Shown here in pieces: positions 6,412 to 15,260 of a DNA stretch of 17,489 nt. The notes under the pieces are model-generated. The model saw nothing but the letters and a program-made list of their open reading frames with translations, was not told the DNA's origin and ran no database searches. Source of the DNA: an uncultured Eubacteriales bacterium (GTDB lineage Bacteria; Bacillota; Clostridia; UBA1381); NCBI GenBank assembly GCA_905199755.1, contig CAJKHT010000057.1, positions 1 to 17,489 of the forward strand, read 5' to 3'. A program made the translations under genes and the position numbers. The stretch's first letter is position 1. The number at the start of each line of letters is the position of its first letter.

Positions 6412-8016
6412 TTACTTCTGCGGTCCTGCCGAAACCAATGCCTTACCTGCAGCATTGCCCTCGTATTTAGCAAAGTTCTTAATAAATCTGTCTGCCAAAT
6501 CCTTTGCCTTTGTTTCCCATTCCGAAGTATCAGCGTATGTGTCACGCGGATCGAGAATACCTGCATCAACACCGGGAAGCTCTGTGGGAACTTCAAAGTT
6601 GAAGAACGGAATCTTCTTTGTGGGAGCTTTTGCAATGTCACCGTTAAGGATAGCGTCAATTATACCGCGTGTATCACGGATAGAAATACGCTTGCCTGTG
6701 CCGTTCCAGCCTGTATTTACCAGATAAGCCTTTGCGCCGCTCTTCTGCATCTTCTTAACGAGTTCTTCAGCATACTTTGTAGGATGAAGCTCTAAGAATG
6801 CCTGACCGAAGCAAGCCGAGAATGTCGGTGTCGGTTCTGTAATACCGCGCTCAGTACCTGCAAGCTTTGCGGTAAAGCCCGAAAGGAAGTAATACTGAGT
6901 CTGTTCCGGTGTAAGAATAGATACCGGAGGAAGTACGCCGAAAGCATCTGCCGAAAGGAAGATTACATTCTTTGCATCGGGAGCTGCCGAAACGGGACGT
7001 ACAATCTTTTCAATATGGTCGATAGGATACGATACACGTGTATTTTCCGTTACACTCTTATCATTAAAGTCAATTTTACCGTCCTTGTCAAGAGTTACAT
7101 TCTCCAGCAAAGCGTCACGTCTGATTGCATTGTAGATGTCAGGCTCTGACTCCTTATCAAGGTTAATAACCTTAGCATAGCAGCCGCCCTCGAAGTTGAA
7201 TACACCGTTATCATCCCAGCCGTGTTCATCATCGCCGATAAGGAGACGCTTAGGATCGGTTGAAAGTGTTGTTTTGCCTGTTCCCGAAAGACCGAAGAAA
7301 ATAGCTGTATTTTCACCGTTCATGTCTGTGTTTGCAGAGCAGTGCATTGAAGCAATACCCTTAAGCGGCAGATAGTAGTTCATCATTGAGAACATACCCT
7401 TCTTCATTTCGCCGCCGTACCATGTATTTACAATAACCTGCTCACGGCTTGTAATGTTGAACATTACCGCTGTTTCCGAGTTAAGTCCGAGCTCTTTGTA
7501 ATTTTCAACCTTTGCCTTTGAAGCATTATATACGATGAAGTCCGGCTCAAAGTTTTCAAGCTCTTCCGCTGTCGGTGTTATGAACATATTTGTAACAAAG
7601 TGAGCCTGCCATGCAACCTCAACGATGAAACGGATTGCCATACGTGTATCCTTGTTTGCTCCGCAGAATGCATCTACAACAAACAGTCTCTTGTTTGACA
7701 ATTCCTTAATAGCAAGGTCTTTTACTGCTTTCCATGCTTCCTGGCTTGCAGGGTGGTTATCATTTTTATATTCATCGGAAGTCCACCAAACGGTATCCTT
7801 TGAATTTTCATCCATAACGATGAATTTATCCTTAGGCGAACGGCCTGTGTATACACCGGTCATAACGTTAACTGCACCCAATTCGCTCTCCTGACCTTTT
7901 TCAAAGCCTTCAAGAGTCGGTTTTGTTTCTTCCTCAAACAACATTTCATATGAAGGATTGTGTACAATCTCCGTTGCACCCGAAATGCCGTATTTGCTTA
8001 AATCAATTTTTGACAT
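6412..8016 (-). CDS. pckA: Phosphoenolpyruvate carboxykinase (ATP)
   Basis: This enzyme interconverts oxaloacetate plus ATP and phosphoenolpyruvate plus CO2 plus ADP in the cytosol. It serves gluconeogenesis or, in many gut anaerobes, CO2 fixation towards succinate/oxaloacetate. The 534-residue length is normal for the ATP-dependent type. Visible signatures are GVYTGRSPKDKFIV near residue 60, the kinase-1a P-loop GLSGTGKTTLSTD (about 243-255), the metal and substrate loop GDDEHGWDDNGVFNFEGGCY (about 262-281), and NTGWNGTGKRI in the C-terminal lobe. The frame is intact. The ATG is preceded by AAAGGAAG about 9-11 bases upstream. It has its own promoter with an inverted repeat and its own terminator, so it is a single-gene unit independent of the ribosome-maturation operon upstream. 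Confidence 0.97.
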   Translation of the reverse strand: MSKIDLSKYGISGATEIVHNPSYEMLFEEETKPTLEGFEKGQESELGAVNVMTGVYTGRSPKDKFIVMDENSKDTVWWTSDEYKNDNHPASQEAWKAVKDLAIKELSNKRLFVVDAFCGANKDTRMAIRFIVEVAWQAHFVTNMFITPTAEELENFEPDFIVYNASKAKVENYKELGLNSETAVMFNITSREQVIVNTWYGGEMKKGMFSMMNYYLPLKGIASMHCSANTDMNGENTAIFFGLSGTGKTTLSTDPKRLLIGDDEHGWDDNGVFNFEGGCYAKVINLDKESEPDIYNAIRRDALLENVTLDKDGKIDFNDKSVTENTRVSYPIDHIEKIVRPVSAAPDAKNVIFLSADAFGVLPPVSILTPEQTQYYFLSGFTAKLAGTERGITEPTPTFSACFGQAFLELHPTKYAEELVKKMQKSGAKAYLVNTGWNGTGKRISIRDTRGIIDAILNGDIAKAPTKKIPFFNFEVPTELPGVDAGILDPRDTYADTSEWETKAKDLADRFIKNFAKYEGNAAGKALVSAGPQK

Positions 8017-8084
8017 TTTATATTACTTCCTTTCTTTAATTTACATATTCATGCACGAAATATATTTTTTCCTGCTTTACAGAT

Positions 8085-8113
8085 ATTATAATTGATTTTT
8101 ACCGAAAAATCAA
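8085..8113 (-). promoter_or_regulatory. pckA promoter with palindromic operator-like element
   Basis: On the minus strand TTGATT (8108-8113) and TATAAT (8085-8090) are separated by exactly 17 bases, close to the sigma-A consensus. The -35 and spacer form a perfect inverted repeat, TTGATTTTT-CGGT-AAAAATCAA (8092-8113), that ends 1 base before the -10. Expected transcription start is near 8078, giving a leader of about 60 bases before pckA. A repeat so placed could be an operator for a dimeric repressor; no regulator for it is identified here. The rest of the 192-base gap from glmU to pckA holds only AT-rich sequence and a weak CGGTAA/TTACCG repeat just after the glmU stop, with no convincing terminator. 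Confidence 0.75.
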
Positions 8114-8208
8114 TAGATTTATAGGATTTTTATAGAAAATTATGCATTTCTTACTGTATGGCATTTTATATTGAGCCGCAAATCGGTAAACTTCACATAT
8201 AATTACCG

Positions 8209-9573
8209 TCAGTATTTTTTATGTTCATCCGCCCAGCCTATTTTATTTACCTGTCTGTTTCTTGCAATGGACATACTTCCCTCGGGAATATCCTCCGTGA
8301 TTGTGGAGCCTGCCGCAATATATGCACGGTCGCCGACCTCAACCGGCGAAACAAGATTTGTATTACAGCCGATAAATGAATTATCGCCTATCTTTGAGCG
8401 GAATTTCTTCTTGCCGTCATAGTTGCAGGTAACCGTTCCGCAGCCGAAGTTTACGTTTTTACCGACATCGCTGTCGCCTATATAAGTAAGGTGAGAAATT
8501 TTTGTTCCGTCATCAATAACCGAATTTTTAAGTTCAACAAAATCGCCTACCTTTACGTTTTTGCCGACCTTACAATCAGGTCTTACATACGCAAACGGTC
8601 CGACATGAGCGCCGCTGCCGATTTCGGAATTTAAAATAACGGAGCTTAACACCTCTACACCGTCACTTAAAACAGCGCCGTCCAGTCTGCTGCCCATTCC
8701 TATAATGCAGCCGTTCCCGATTTTTGTTCCCGATAAAAGCTCGACATTTCCGCCTATTTCCGTATCATTTCCTATTTCGACATCATCTTCAATATACACG
8801 CTTTCCGGGAAACGCATGGTAACACCGTTTCTCATATGCTTTTCAACTATTCTGTCATGCATGATTTTTTCAGCTTCATGCAGCTGCACTCTGTCATTTA
8901 CTCCGCGTATTTCATCATTATCCTCAATGATATACGCCCCCGCTTTTCTGCCGCTGCCGATAAGAATTTCAACGGTATCGGTAAGATAATATTCACCCTG
9001 TGCATTATTCGGTGTAAGCTTTGTCAGTGCTTCAGCCAAATCACCGCTGTTAAAAACATACATTCCGGAATTAATTTCCTTTATAAGCTTTTCATTTTCA
9101 TCGGCATCTTTCTGCTCAACAATTTTTATAACGTTTCCGTCCGAATCTCTTACAATTCTTCCGTAACCCGTTGCATCATCAAATACCGCTGTCAGCACTG
9201 TGACGGAATTACCGTTTTCCTTATGGTATTCCATTGCCGCTTTTATGGTCTGTGCGGTGATAAGCGGTGTGTCGCCGTTCAAAATCACTACATATCCGCC
9301 GGCATTGTTTATATAATCCGCCGCCTGCATTACGGCATGACCTGTTCCTTTCTGCTCACTTTGCAGCACAAATTCACATTCACCGCCAAGAGCCTCTTTA
9401 ACCAATTCCGCCTTATGACCGACAACCGCAACAACCTTATCCGCGCCCGCATTTTTCGATGTATCGCTCACACGGCGGCAAAGCTCCTTTCCGCATACCT
9501 TATGCAGCACCTTAGGTATTTCGGATTTCATTCTTGTTCCCATTCCTGCCGCCAAAATAATACTTGTAAACAT
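8209..9573 (-). CDS. glmU: Bifunctional UDP-GlcNAc pyrophosphorylase / GlcN-1-P acetyltransferase
   Basis: GlmU acetylates glucosamine-1-phosphate and then transfers UMP from UTP to give UDP-GlcNAc, the precursor of peptidoglycan and wall polymers. The 454 residues comprise an N-terminal nucleotidyltransferase domain with LAAGMGTRMKSEIPKVLHKV (residues 7-26) and the ILNGDTPLI metal site (about 97-105). The C-terminal left-handed beta helix of hexapeptide repeats runs from about 250 onward, with the acetyltransferase block FAYVRPDCKVGKNVKVGDFV and KISHLTYIGDSDVGKNVNFG. Length and domains are complete. It starts in the ribF stop (TAATG, one-base overlap) with GGGGAGG upstream, so it is co-transcribed with ribF. 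A glmU at this position in the nusA-infB operon is not the arrangement I know best; rpsO and pnp are often here. Confidence 0.97.
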   Translation of the reverse strand: MFTSIILAAGMGTRMKSEIPKVLHKVCGKELCRRVSDTSKNAGADKVVAVVGHKAELVKEALGGECEFVLQSEQKGTGHAVMQAADYINNAGGYVVILNGDTPLITAQTIKAAMEYHKENGNSVTVLTAVFDDATGYGRIVRDSDGNVIKIVEQKDADENEKLIKEINSGMYVFNSGDLAEALTKLTPNNAQGEYYLTDTVEILIGSGRKAGAYIIEDNDEIRGVNDRVQLHEAEKIMHDRIVEKHMRNGVTMRFPESVYIEDDVEIGNDTEIGGNVELLSGTKIGNGCIIGMGSRLDGAVLSDGVEVLSSVILNSEIGSGAHVGPFAYVRPDCKVGKNVKVGDFVELKNSVIDDGTKISHLTYIGDSDVGKNVNFGCGTVTCNYDGKKKFRSKIGDNSFIGCNTNLVSPVEVGDRAYIAAGSTITEDIPEGSMSIARNRQVNKIGWADEHKKY

Positions 9574-10496
9574 TATAATTCCTCCCCGTTTAAAATTTTC
9601 TCAGCCGTGGCAGTATCTTTTTTTATCTGTTCTGCCAGCTTGCCTATATTTTCAAATTTTATATCACCGCGTATTCTTTTTACAAATTCAACACGGACAT
9701 ATTTTTCGTATATATCGTCCGAAAAGCCGATTATGTGGCTTTCAACCGTGGTTTTCTCGGCATCAAAGGTCGGATTTTTTCCGACATTTATAACGCTGCC
9801 GTATTTTTCGCCGTTTACATAAGTAAAGCCTGCATAAACGCCGCTGCCCGGAATCAGCATATTACCTCCGACTCCGACATTAGCAGTGGGAAAACCTAAT
9901 TTTCTGCCGTTTTGCAGACCGTGTTCAACATCGCCGCAGACACAAAAGCATCTGCCCAAAAGCTTATTTGCTTCTTCAATATTTCCGTCTTTTATGCAAT
10001 TTCTTATATATGTGCTCGATACGGTTATTCCGTTAAGCTTAAATTCCGGCAGAATAACCGCTTTAAATCCGTATTTTTCACCCAGACCTGCAAGCAATTT
10101 TGCATCGCCCTCCGCTTTATAGCCGAATCTGTAATCATATCCGGCAAACACCGCTTTGCAATTCAGCTTATCTTTAAGCAGAAGTACAAATTCTTCGGGT
10201 GTTTTCGTCATAAAGCTTTCATTAAAGCTTACGGTATATGCAAAATCAATCCCCATACCGTCAAGTAAACGCCGCTTTTCCTTATACGGAGTTATAAGCT
10301 GTGCATTTCGGTTTGCCGTAACAGATTTCGTATTTACGTCAAACAGCAAAATTCCGCTTTTCAAGCCGTTTTTGTGCGCATATTCGATTCCGCGGCATAT
10401 AAGCTCCGTGTGTGCCGTATGCAAACCGTCGAAATCTCCGAGCATAACCGCCGTCTCTTCATGTAGCACCGTATTTTCATCGTTTATTGTTTCCAA
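9573..10496 (-). CDS. ribF: Bifunctional riboflavin kinase / FAD synthetase
   Basis: RibF phosphorylates riboflavin to FMN and adenylates it to FAD. The N-terminal FAD synthetase domain (1-180) shows GDFDGLHTAH at 20-29, where the family motif is usually G-N/D-FDG-V/L-H-x-G-H; the second glycine is alanine here. It also has AGYDYRFGYKAEGD and VSSTYIRNCIKDGNIEEANK. The C-terminal riboflavin kinase domain shows GRKLGFPTANV, GVYAGFTYVNGEKYGSVINV and GKNPTFDAEKTTVESHI. At 307 residues it is full length. The likely start is TTG, because GGGAGG lies 7 bases before it and an ATG a few bases upstream is out of frame and closes at once. It follows truB by 27 bases and overlaps glmU by one base, consistent with one operon. 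Confidence 0.95.
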   Translation of the reverse strand: METINDENTVLHEETAVMLGDFDGLHTAHTELICRGIEYAHKNGLKSGILLFDVNTKSVTANRNAQLITPYKEKRRLLDGMGIDFAYTVSFNESFMTKTPEEFVLLLKDKLNCKAVFAGYDYRFGYKAEGDAKLLAGLGEKYGFKAVILPEFKLNGITVSSTYIRNCIKDGNIEEANKLLGRCFCVCGDVEHGLQNGRKLGFPTANVGVGGNMLIPGSGVYAGFTYVNGEKYGSVINVGKNPTFDAEKTTVESHIIGFSDDIYEKYVRVEFVKRIRGDIKFENIGKLAEQIKKDTATAEKILNGEEL

Positions 10497-10523
10497 ACCA
10501 TTACCTCCCGTTCGGAAATTTTT

Positions 10524-11396
10524 TCAGCTCCAGAATGATTTTTCCAGACACAGACGACCGTCAATACACTTCGATATGCACAAAAAGGCTCCGTCCTCGT
10601 CATATAATCTGTAGCTTTGTCCCTCAATGCCGCCGCGCCATGTCATACGTACACCGTTTACAATACTGCGCTTTTGTTTGTCATTAAGATGTATTTCGGG
10701 GAACTCTGCAAACATTCTGTCTGTGGGAATGATTATATCTTCAAGCCTGTCCGCCAGTTCCGAAAGCTGCTCCGGAGTATATGCATTTTCTATTTTGAAC
10801 GGTCCCGAAGCTGTACGCCTGAGCGATGTCATGCACGCACCCGTACCGAGCCGTTCGCCTATATCCGAACACAGGGTTCTTATGTATGTCCCCTTTGAAC
10901 AGTGTACGTCCAGTGTAATTATTAAATTATCCTCATCAATACCGATTACACCAGCCGAATAAATCGTTATTTTTCTTTTCGGGCGCTCAACGGTTATTCC
11001 CTCTCTTGCAAGCTCATAAAGCTTTTTTCCGTTTTGCTTTATTGCGCTGTACATCGGAGGTATCTGTTCAATTCCGCCGACAAATCCCTTTACGGCAGTA
11101 TATATTTCCTCACGGTTTACCTTTACCGAACGGGTTTCAAGCACATTTCCGCTTATATCCTCGGTATCGGTAATAATCCCCAGACGCATCTGCGCTCTGT
11201 ACCGTTTATCGGAGGCCGTCAGCATATCTGCCGTTTTTGCCGCACTGCCTATGCATACCGGCAAAACCCCCGTAGCCATAGGATCAAGGGTCCCCGTATG
11301 TCCCACTCGTCTGATACCTGTCAGACGGCGCACAAAATTCACCATATCATGCGATGTTTTTCCGCACGGCTTGTCAATGACTATTATTCCGTTCAT
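10524..11396 (-). CDS. truB: tRNA pseudouridine(55) synthase
   Basis: TruB isomerises uridine 55 in the T-loop of tRNAs. The 290-residue protein starts MNGIIVIDKPCGKTSHDMVN and carries the catalytic block VGHTGTLDPMATGVLPV with the nucleophilic Asp at residue 38. It continues with the conserved KRYRAQMRLGIITDTED, the QIPPMYSAIKQNGKKLYELA element and the CSKGTYIRTLCSDIGERLG block that lines the RNA cleft. A short C-terminal PUA-like region follows (from about 235). The start overlaps the nrnA stop by four bases (ATGA). All catalytic elements are present and the length is normal. Confidence 0.97.
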   Translation of the reverse strand: MNGIIVIDKPCGKTSHDMVNFVRRLTGIRRVGHTGTLDPMATGVLPVCIGSAAKTADMLTASDKRYRAQMRLGIITDTEDISGNVLETRSVKVNREEIYTAVKGFVGGIEQIPPMYSAIKQNGKKLYELAREGITVERPKRKITIYSAGVIGIDEDNLIITLDVHCSKGTYIRTLCSDIGERLGTGACMTSLRRTASGPFKIENAYTPEQLSELADRLEDIIIPTDRMFAEFPEIHLNDKQKRSIVNGVRMTWRGGIEGQSYRLYDEDGAFLCISKCIDGRLCLEKSFWS

Positions 11397-12343
11397 ATGA
11401 GCGCCTTTCTGAGAGATGCCACTATTAATCTTTCCGCTTCTTCAAGTGTATCCGTATCCATGCTGCACCCTGCCGCACGCGAATGACCTCCGCCGCCGAA
11501 TTCCAAAGCGGTTTTTGCCACATCGGCATCACCGTTTGAACGCAGATTTACACGTATTTCCCCATTCTGGTGCTTTATGCATACCGCAATCTCGGTACCC
11601 TCGATTTCACGGGGAATATCAACCAAATTCGGAGCGTCCTTTGCAGTCAGATTATACTTTTTATATGTTTCGTCCGTCACTGCGGCAACTCTTATTCTGC
11701 CGTTTTCATAGCTGTGTATTCCGGCTGTAACCTCGGCGCACAGCATTGCACCATTATACGAGCGGCAGTCGAACAGCTTTCTGGAAACCTCGGCATGGTC
11801 AAAATCATATTCCATTAAATCCGCCGCTATACGCATTGTCCTCGGACTTGTATTTCCGTATTTAAAGCTTCCCGTATCCGAACATATTGCGGTAAAAAGA
11901 AACCTTGCTGTCTTTGCATTAATCTCAGCACCCATTTCCCTCAGCAATATATAAAGTATTTCACCTGCCGCCGCCGCATTTCCGTCTACATAATTTGCAT
12001 CGGCATATCCGTCATTGGTAACATGATGATCTATATTTACGGTATTTCCGATTTCATCAAACAGTTTTTTTCTGCTGCCAAGTCTTTTTAAATCGGCACA
12101 GTCAAGGCACACGCACAAATCATGATTATACGTCTTTGTCTCATCATACACCTCATAATCTCCGCCCATAAAATCAAGACGCTTTTCGGGGATTTCACTG
12201 ACATACACCACAGCCTCAATCCCCATGCCGCGCAGAATTTCAGATAATGCAAAGCACGAACCCAAAGCATCGGCGTCCTCGTTTATATGAGGCAGCACCG
12301 CTGCGGAATGAGCTGATTTCAATTTTTCTATCACATCATGCAT
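11393..12343 (-). CDS. nrnA: DHH-family bifunctional oligoribonuclease / pAp phosphatase
   Basis: NrnA-type enzymes degrade 2-5 nucleotide RNAs to mononucleotides and dephosphorylate pAp to AMP. The 316 residues show the DHH metal sites: HINEDADALGS (19-29), LDCADLKRLG (80-89) and NIDHHVTN (103-110, the name motif). Further on are SDTGSFKYGNTS and the C-terminal DHHA1 domain ending with the substrate loop GGGGHSRAAGC. The first motif uses D-A-D where many relatives have D-G-D, a variant compatible with metal binding. GGAGGG lies about 8 bases before the ATG, 15 bases after rbfA. Its position between rbfA and truB is the standard Bacillota order. All ligands are visible, so activity is expected by family. 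Confidence 0.93.
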   Translation of the reverse strand: MHDVIEKLKSAHSAAVLPHINEDADALGSCFALSEILRGMGIEAVVYVSEIPEKRLDFMGGDYEVYDETKTYNHDLCVCLDCADLKRLGSRKKLFDEIGNTVNIDHHVTNDGYADANYVDGNAAAAGEILYILLREMGAEINAKTARFLFTAICSDTGSFKYGNTSPRTMRIAADLMEYDFDHAEVSRKLFDCRSYNGAMLCAEVTAGIHSYENGRIRVAAVTDETYKKYNLTAKDAPNLVDIPREIEGTEIAVCIKHQNGEIRVNLRSNGDADVAKTALEFGGGGHSRAAGCSMDTDTLEEAERLIVASLRKALI

Positions 12344-12358
12344 TTTATATGCCCTCCG

Positions 12359-12703
12359 TCAGTTCTGCTCTGTTTTAAATTTCCTTAAAAGGCTTTCAAT
12401 ATGAGCACCGTGTTCTATTGAATCGTCCAGCTCAAAAACAAATTCGGGAGTATATCTTAAATCGATTTTTTTGCCTATTTCCCGGCGCACATAGCCTGCC
12501 GCGCTCTTTAAGCCTTCCATCGCCTTTTTCTGCGTTTCCTTATCACCCATGACAGATATATATGCTTTCGCATATCTTAAATCATTCGTGACGCTTACGG
12601 AAACAACGCTTGTCATCATAGGTATGCGTGAATCTTTCAGATTTCTGATAACCTGTGCCAGTTCGCGCCTTACCTCTTCATTAATTTTATCAATTCTCGC
12701 CAT
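12359..12703 (-). CDS. rbfA: 30S ribosome-binding factor
   Basis: RbfA binds immature 30S subunits near helix 1 of 16S rRNA and helps late maturation, important in the cold. The 114-residue protein has the KH-like fold signatures: MARIDKINEEVRRELAQVIR, then DSRIPMMTSVVSVSVTNDLR, AKAYISVMGD, GYVRREIGKKIDLRYTPEF and FELDDSIEHGAHIESLL. The ATG is three bases after the infB stop and the only GGAGG is too far upstream (about 17 bases), so translation is probably coupled to infB. Length is normal. Confidence 0.96.
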   Translation of the reverse strand: MARIDKINEEVRRELAQVIRNLKDSRIPMMTSVVSVSVTNDLRYAKAYISVMGDKETQKKAMEGLKSAAGYVRREIGKKIDLRYTPEFVFELDDSIEHGAHIESLLRKFKTEQN

Positions 12704-12706
12704 ATA

Positions 12707-15238
12707 CTATCTTTCTATTTCCTCCATTACGAAACACTCAATAATATCGCCGTCTTTGATGTCGTTAAAGTTTTCAATTCCCAGTCCGCATTCAAAGTTT
12801 TCCGACACCTCTTTTGCATCGTCCTTAAAACGCTTAAGACTGTCAATCTTGCCCTCATGAATAATAATACCGTCACGCACAAGACGGATTTCCGCATTAC
12901 GCTGAATTTTTCCCTGTGTTACATAGCAGCCTGCAATCGTGCCGACGGATGAAACCTTGAATGTCTGTCTGACTTCGGCATAACCGAGCATTTTTTCCTT
13001 GAATTCCGGCTCAAGCATGCCTTTCATTGCAGCTTCTATTTCTTCAATCGCCTGATAAATTACGCGATACAGTCTTATATCAACCTCTTGTCTCTCGGCA
13101 GCGCTTACCGCACCTGCGTCCGGACGAACGTTAAAGCCTACAATTATAGCATTTGACGCATTTGCAAGCATTACGTCCGACTCATTTATGGCACCTACAC
13201 CGCCGTGAATTGCACGTACACGCACTTCATCGTTCGACAATTTTTCAAGCGACTGCTTTACTGCCTCAACCGAACCCTGAACGTCAGCTTTTATAATAAC
13301 GTCCAGTTCTTTCATGTTACCCTCATCTATCTGAGAGAACAGATTATCGAGAGAAACCTTAACGACTGAGTTAAACTTATTCTCCTGCATTTCCTGTTTT
13401 CTCTGCTCCGCAACATCACGCGCAAGCTTTTCATTTGAAACAACGGTAAGATGATCGCCGCCGGACGGAGCTTCACCAAAGCCCTGAATTTCAACCGGCA
13501 TTGACGGGCCCGCAGCCTTTACGCGTCTGCCTTTATCGTTTACCATTGCACGTACTCTGCCGACTGCCGTTCCGGCAATTATCATATCTCCGACTTTAAG
13601 AGTACCGTTCTGTACAAGAACAGTGGCAACAGGACCTTTACCCTTATCCACACGCGCCTCGATAACCGTACCGTGCGCACTTCTGTTGGGATTAGCCTTT
13701 AATTCTTTCATGTCGGCAACAAGCAGAACCATCTCCAAAAGACCGTCGATATTTATTCTCTGTTTTGCCGAAACCTCAACAACAACCGTATCACCGCCCC
13801 ATTCTTCCGGGATAAGCTCATATTCGACAAGCGCCTGCTTTACTCTTTCGGGATTTGCACCCTCCTTGTCAATCTTGTTAATTGCAACTATTACCGTTAC
13901 TCCGGCTGCCTTGGCATGATTTATCGCCTCAATTGTCTGCGGCATGATACCGTCATCGGCTGCTACAACCAGTATTGCAATATCCGTTACCTGTGCACCT
14001 CTTGCACGCATTGTTGTAAACGCCTCATGACCGGGAGTATCAAGGAATGTTATGTCACGTCCGTTAAGTGTTACACTGTATGCACCTATATGCTGTGTGA
14101 TACCTCCTGCTTCGGTCGAGGTTACATGAGTATCTCTTATGGCATCAAGCAATGATGTCTTACCGTGGTCTACGTGTCCCATAACGACAACTACCGGCGG
14201 ACGCGGAACAAGGTCTTCCGCCTTATCCTCTTCCTCGGTATCCATAAACAGCATATCCTCTTTTGTGAGAACAACCTCCTGCTTAACGGTTATACCGAAA
14301 TCATCACCTATAAGCGATGCCGTATCAAAATCAATTGCCTGATTCATCGTTGCCATAACACCAAGCATAAACAGCTTCTTTACGACCTCCGCACCCGGTT
14401 TTCCTATTTTCTGTGCAAATTCTCCGACCGTAATCGTTTCCGGGATTTCAACCTCTGTTATTACCTTTTTGGGAATAATCTTTTTGGGCTGCTGTTTCTT
14501 GAAATCCTTTTTCTTCTGATTTTGTTCCTGGAAACCGCGGTTCTTTTTGTTTCTGTTTCTGTTATGGTCTGACTTTATATTTTCCGGGACAAGATTTTCT
14601 ATTCTTTCGCGCGATTCTATTTTATCCAAATCAACGTTTGAAATACGCGTATCGACATGACGCTTTCTTTCCTCGGTTTTTACGACAAACTCCTCGTCAG
14701 TGCCGTCTCTTTCAATGCTTGACAAATCAATTTTCTGACCTGTCTGCTTTTTCGCTGCGGTATGATGCTTCTGCTTCTTTTTCTTTTCATCCGCATTATT
14801 CGCAGCCGGCTTTGCTTCCGCGACAGGCTTTTGTGCAGCCTTTACTTCCGTTTTTTCTGTTTTTTCTTCTTTCTTTTCGGTCTTTTCGGGCTGCTTTGCT
14901 TCTTTTTTGCTTTCCTTGGATGCAGTTTTCTTCTCCGGCTGTTTTTCCGTTTTTTTCTTTTCTTCCGTTTTTTCCTCCGGCTTTGATTCCTGCTTTACCT
15001 CCGGCTCAGCTGCCTTCTTTGCTGCTTTTATTGCCTCCTCGCGGGCTGCAATTATATCACTCTCGTTTTCCTCATTAAGCTGTGTGTAAATATCAAAAAC
15101 AAGACTCACCTGTTCTTCCGTCAGAGCCGTTGCGGCACTTTTACATTCAATGTCATGCTCCGCAAGCTTTGCTATTAAGTCCTTATTGGTTATCTTTAAC
15201 TGTTTTGAAACCTCTCCGAGTTTTATCGTATCTGCCAT
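12707..15238 (-). CDS. infB: Translation initiation factor IF-2
   Basis: IF2 is the GTPase that places fMet-tRNA on the 30S subunit and promotes subunit joining. The 843 residues start with an IF2_N helical domain (MADTIKLGEVSKQLKITNKD). A long lysine/glutamate-rich disordered linker (about 65-250) follows, then a second IF2_N-type segment near 275-325. The GTPase has G1 GHVDHGKT (about 353), G2 GITQHIG (about 378), G3 DTPGHEAF (about 399), G4 NKID (about 454) and G5 SAK (about 489). Domains II-IV follow, ending with the fMet-tRNA-binding C2 domain (VGTIAGCYVTQGKI, FNDIKDGDIIECF). A GGTGA site precedes the ATG by about 8 bases. The linker is long and low in complexity, normal for this factor. 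The frame is complete. Confidence 0.98.
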   Translation of the reverse strand: MADTIKLGEVSKQLKITNKDLIAKLAEHDIECKSAATALTEEQVSLVFDIYTQLNEENESDIIAAREEAIKAAKKAAEPEVKQESKPEEKTEEKKKTEKQPEKKTASKESKKEAKQPEKTEKKEEKTEKTEVKAAQKPVAEAKPAANNADEKKKKQKHHTAAKKQTGQKIDLSSIERDGTDEEFVVKTEERKRHVDTRISNVDLDKIESRERIENLVPENIKSDHNRNRNKKNRGFQEQNQKKKDFKKQQPKKIIPKKVITEVEIPETITVGEFAQKIGKPGAEVVKKLFMLGVMATMNQAIDFDTASLIGDDFGITVKQEVVLTKEDMLFMDTEEEDKAEDLVPRPPVVVVMGHVDHGKTSLLDAIRDTHVTSTEAGGITQHIGAYSVTLNGRDITFLDTPGHEAFTTMRARGAQVTDIAILVVAADDGIMPQTIEAINHAKAAGVTVIVAINKIDKEGANPERVKQALVEYELIPEEWGGDTVVVEVSAKQRINIDGLLEMVLLVADMKELKANPNRSAHGTVIEARVDKGKGPVATVLVQNGTLKVGDMIIAGTAVGRVRAMVNDKGRRVKAAGPSMPVEIQGFGEAPSGGDHLTVVSNEKLARDVAEQRKQEMQENKFNSVVKVSLDNLFSQIDEGNMKELDVIIKADVQGSVEAVKQSLEKLSNDEVRVRAIHGGVGAINESDVMLANASNAIIVGFNVRPDAGAVSAAERQEVDIRLYRVIYQAIEEIEAAMKGMLEPEFKEKMLGYAEVRQTFKVSSVGTIAGCYVTQGKIQRNAEIRLVRDGIIIHEGKIDSLKRFKDDAKEVSENFECGLGIENFNDIKDGDIIECFVMEEIER

Positions 15239-15260
15239 ATGGTCATCACCCTTTCCAACA

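Noticed and set aside
8160..8208. CGGTAA/TTACCG repeat after glmU as a terminator
   Set aside because: The stem is only six pairs with a 13-base loop and no U-tract follows, so it is too weak to call.
8836..9822. A 328-codon open frame on the plus strand opposite glmU and ribF
   Set aside because: It is antisense to two genes with clear domain signatures, its translation is rich in Phe, Ser, Cys and Ile with no domain, and it has no convincing start site. It is a shadow frame.
14638..15078. Plus-strand frames opposite the infB linker
   Set aside because: They are antisense to a lysine/glutamate-rich linker, which reads as phenylalanine/leucine/serine-rich sequence on the other strand; low-complexity artefact rather than a membrane protein.
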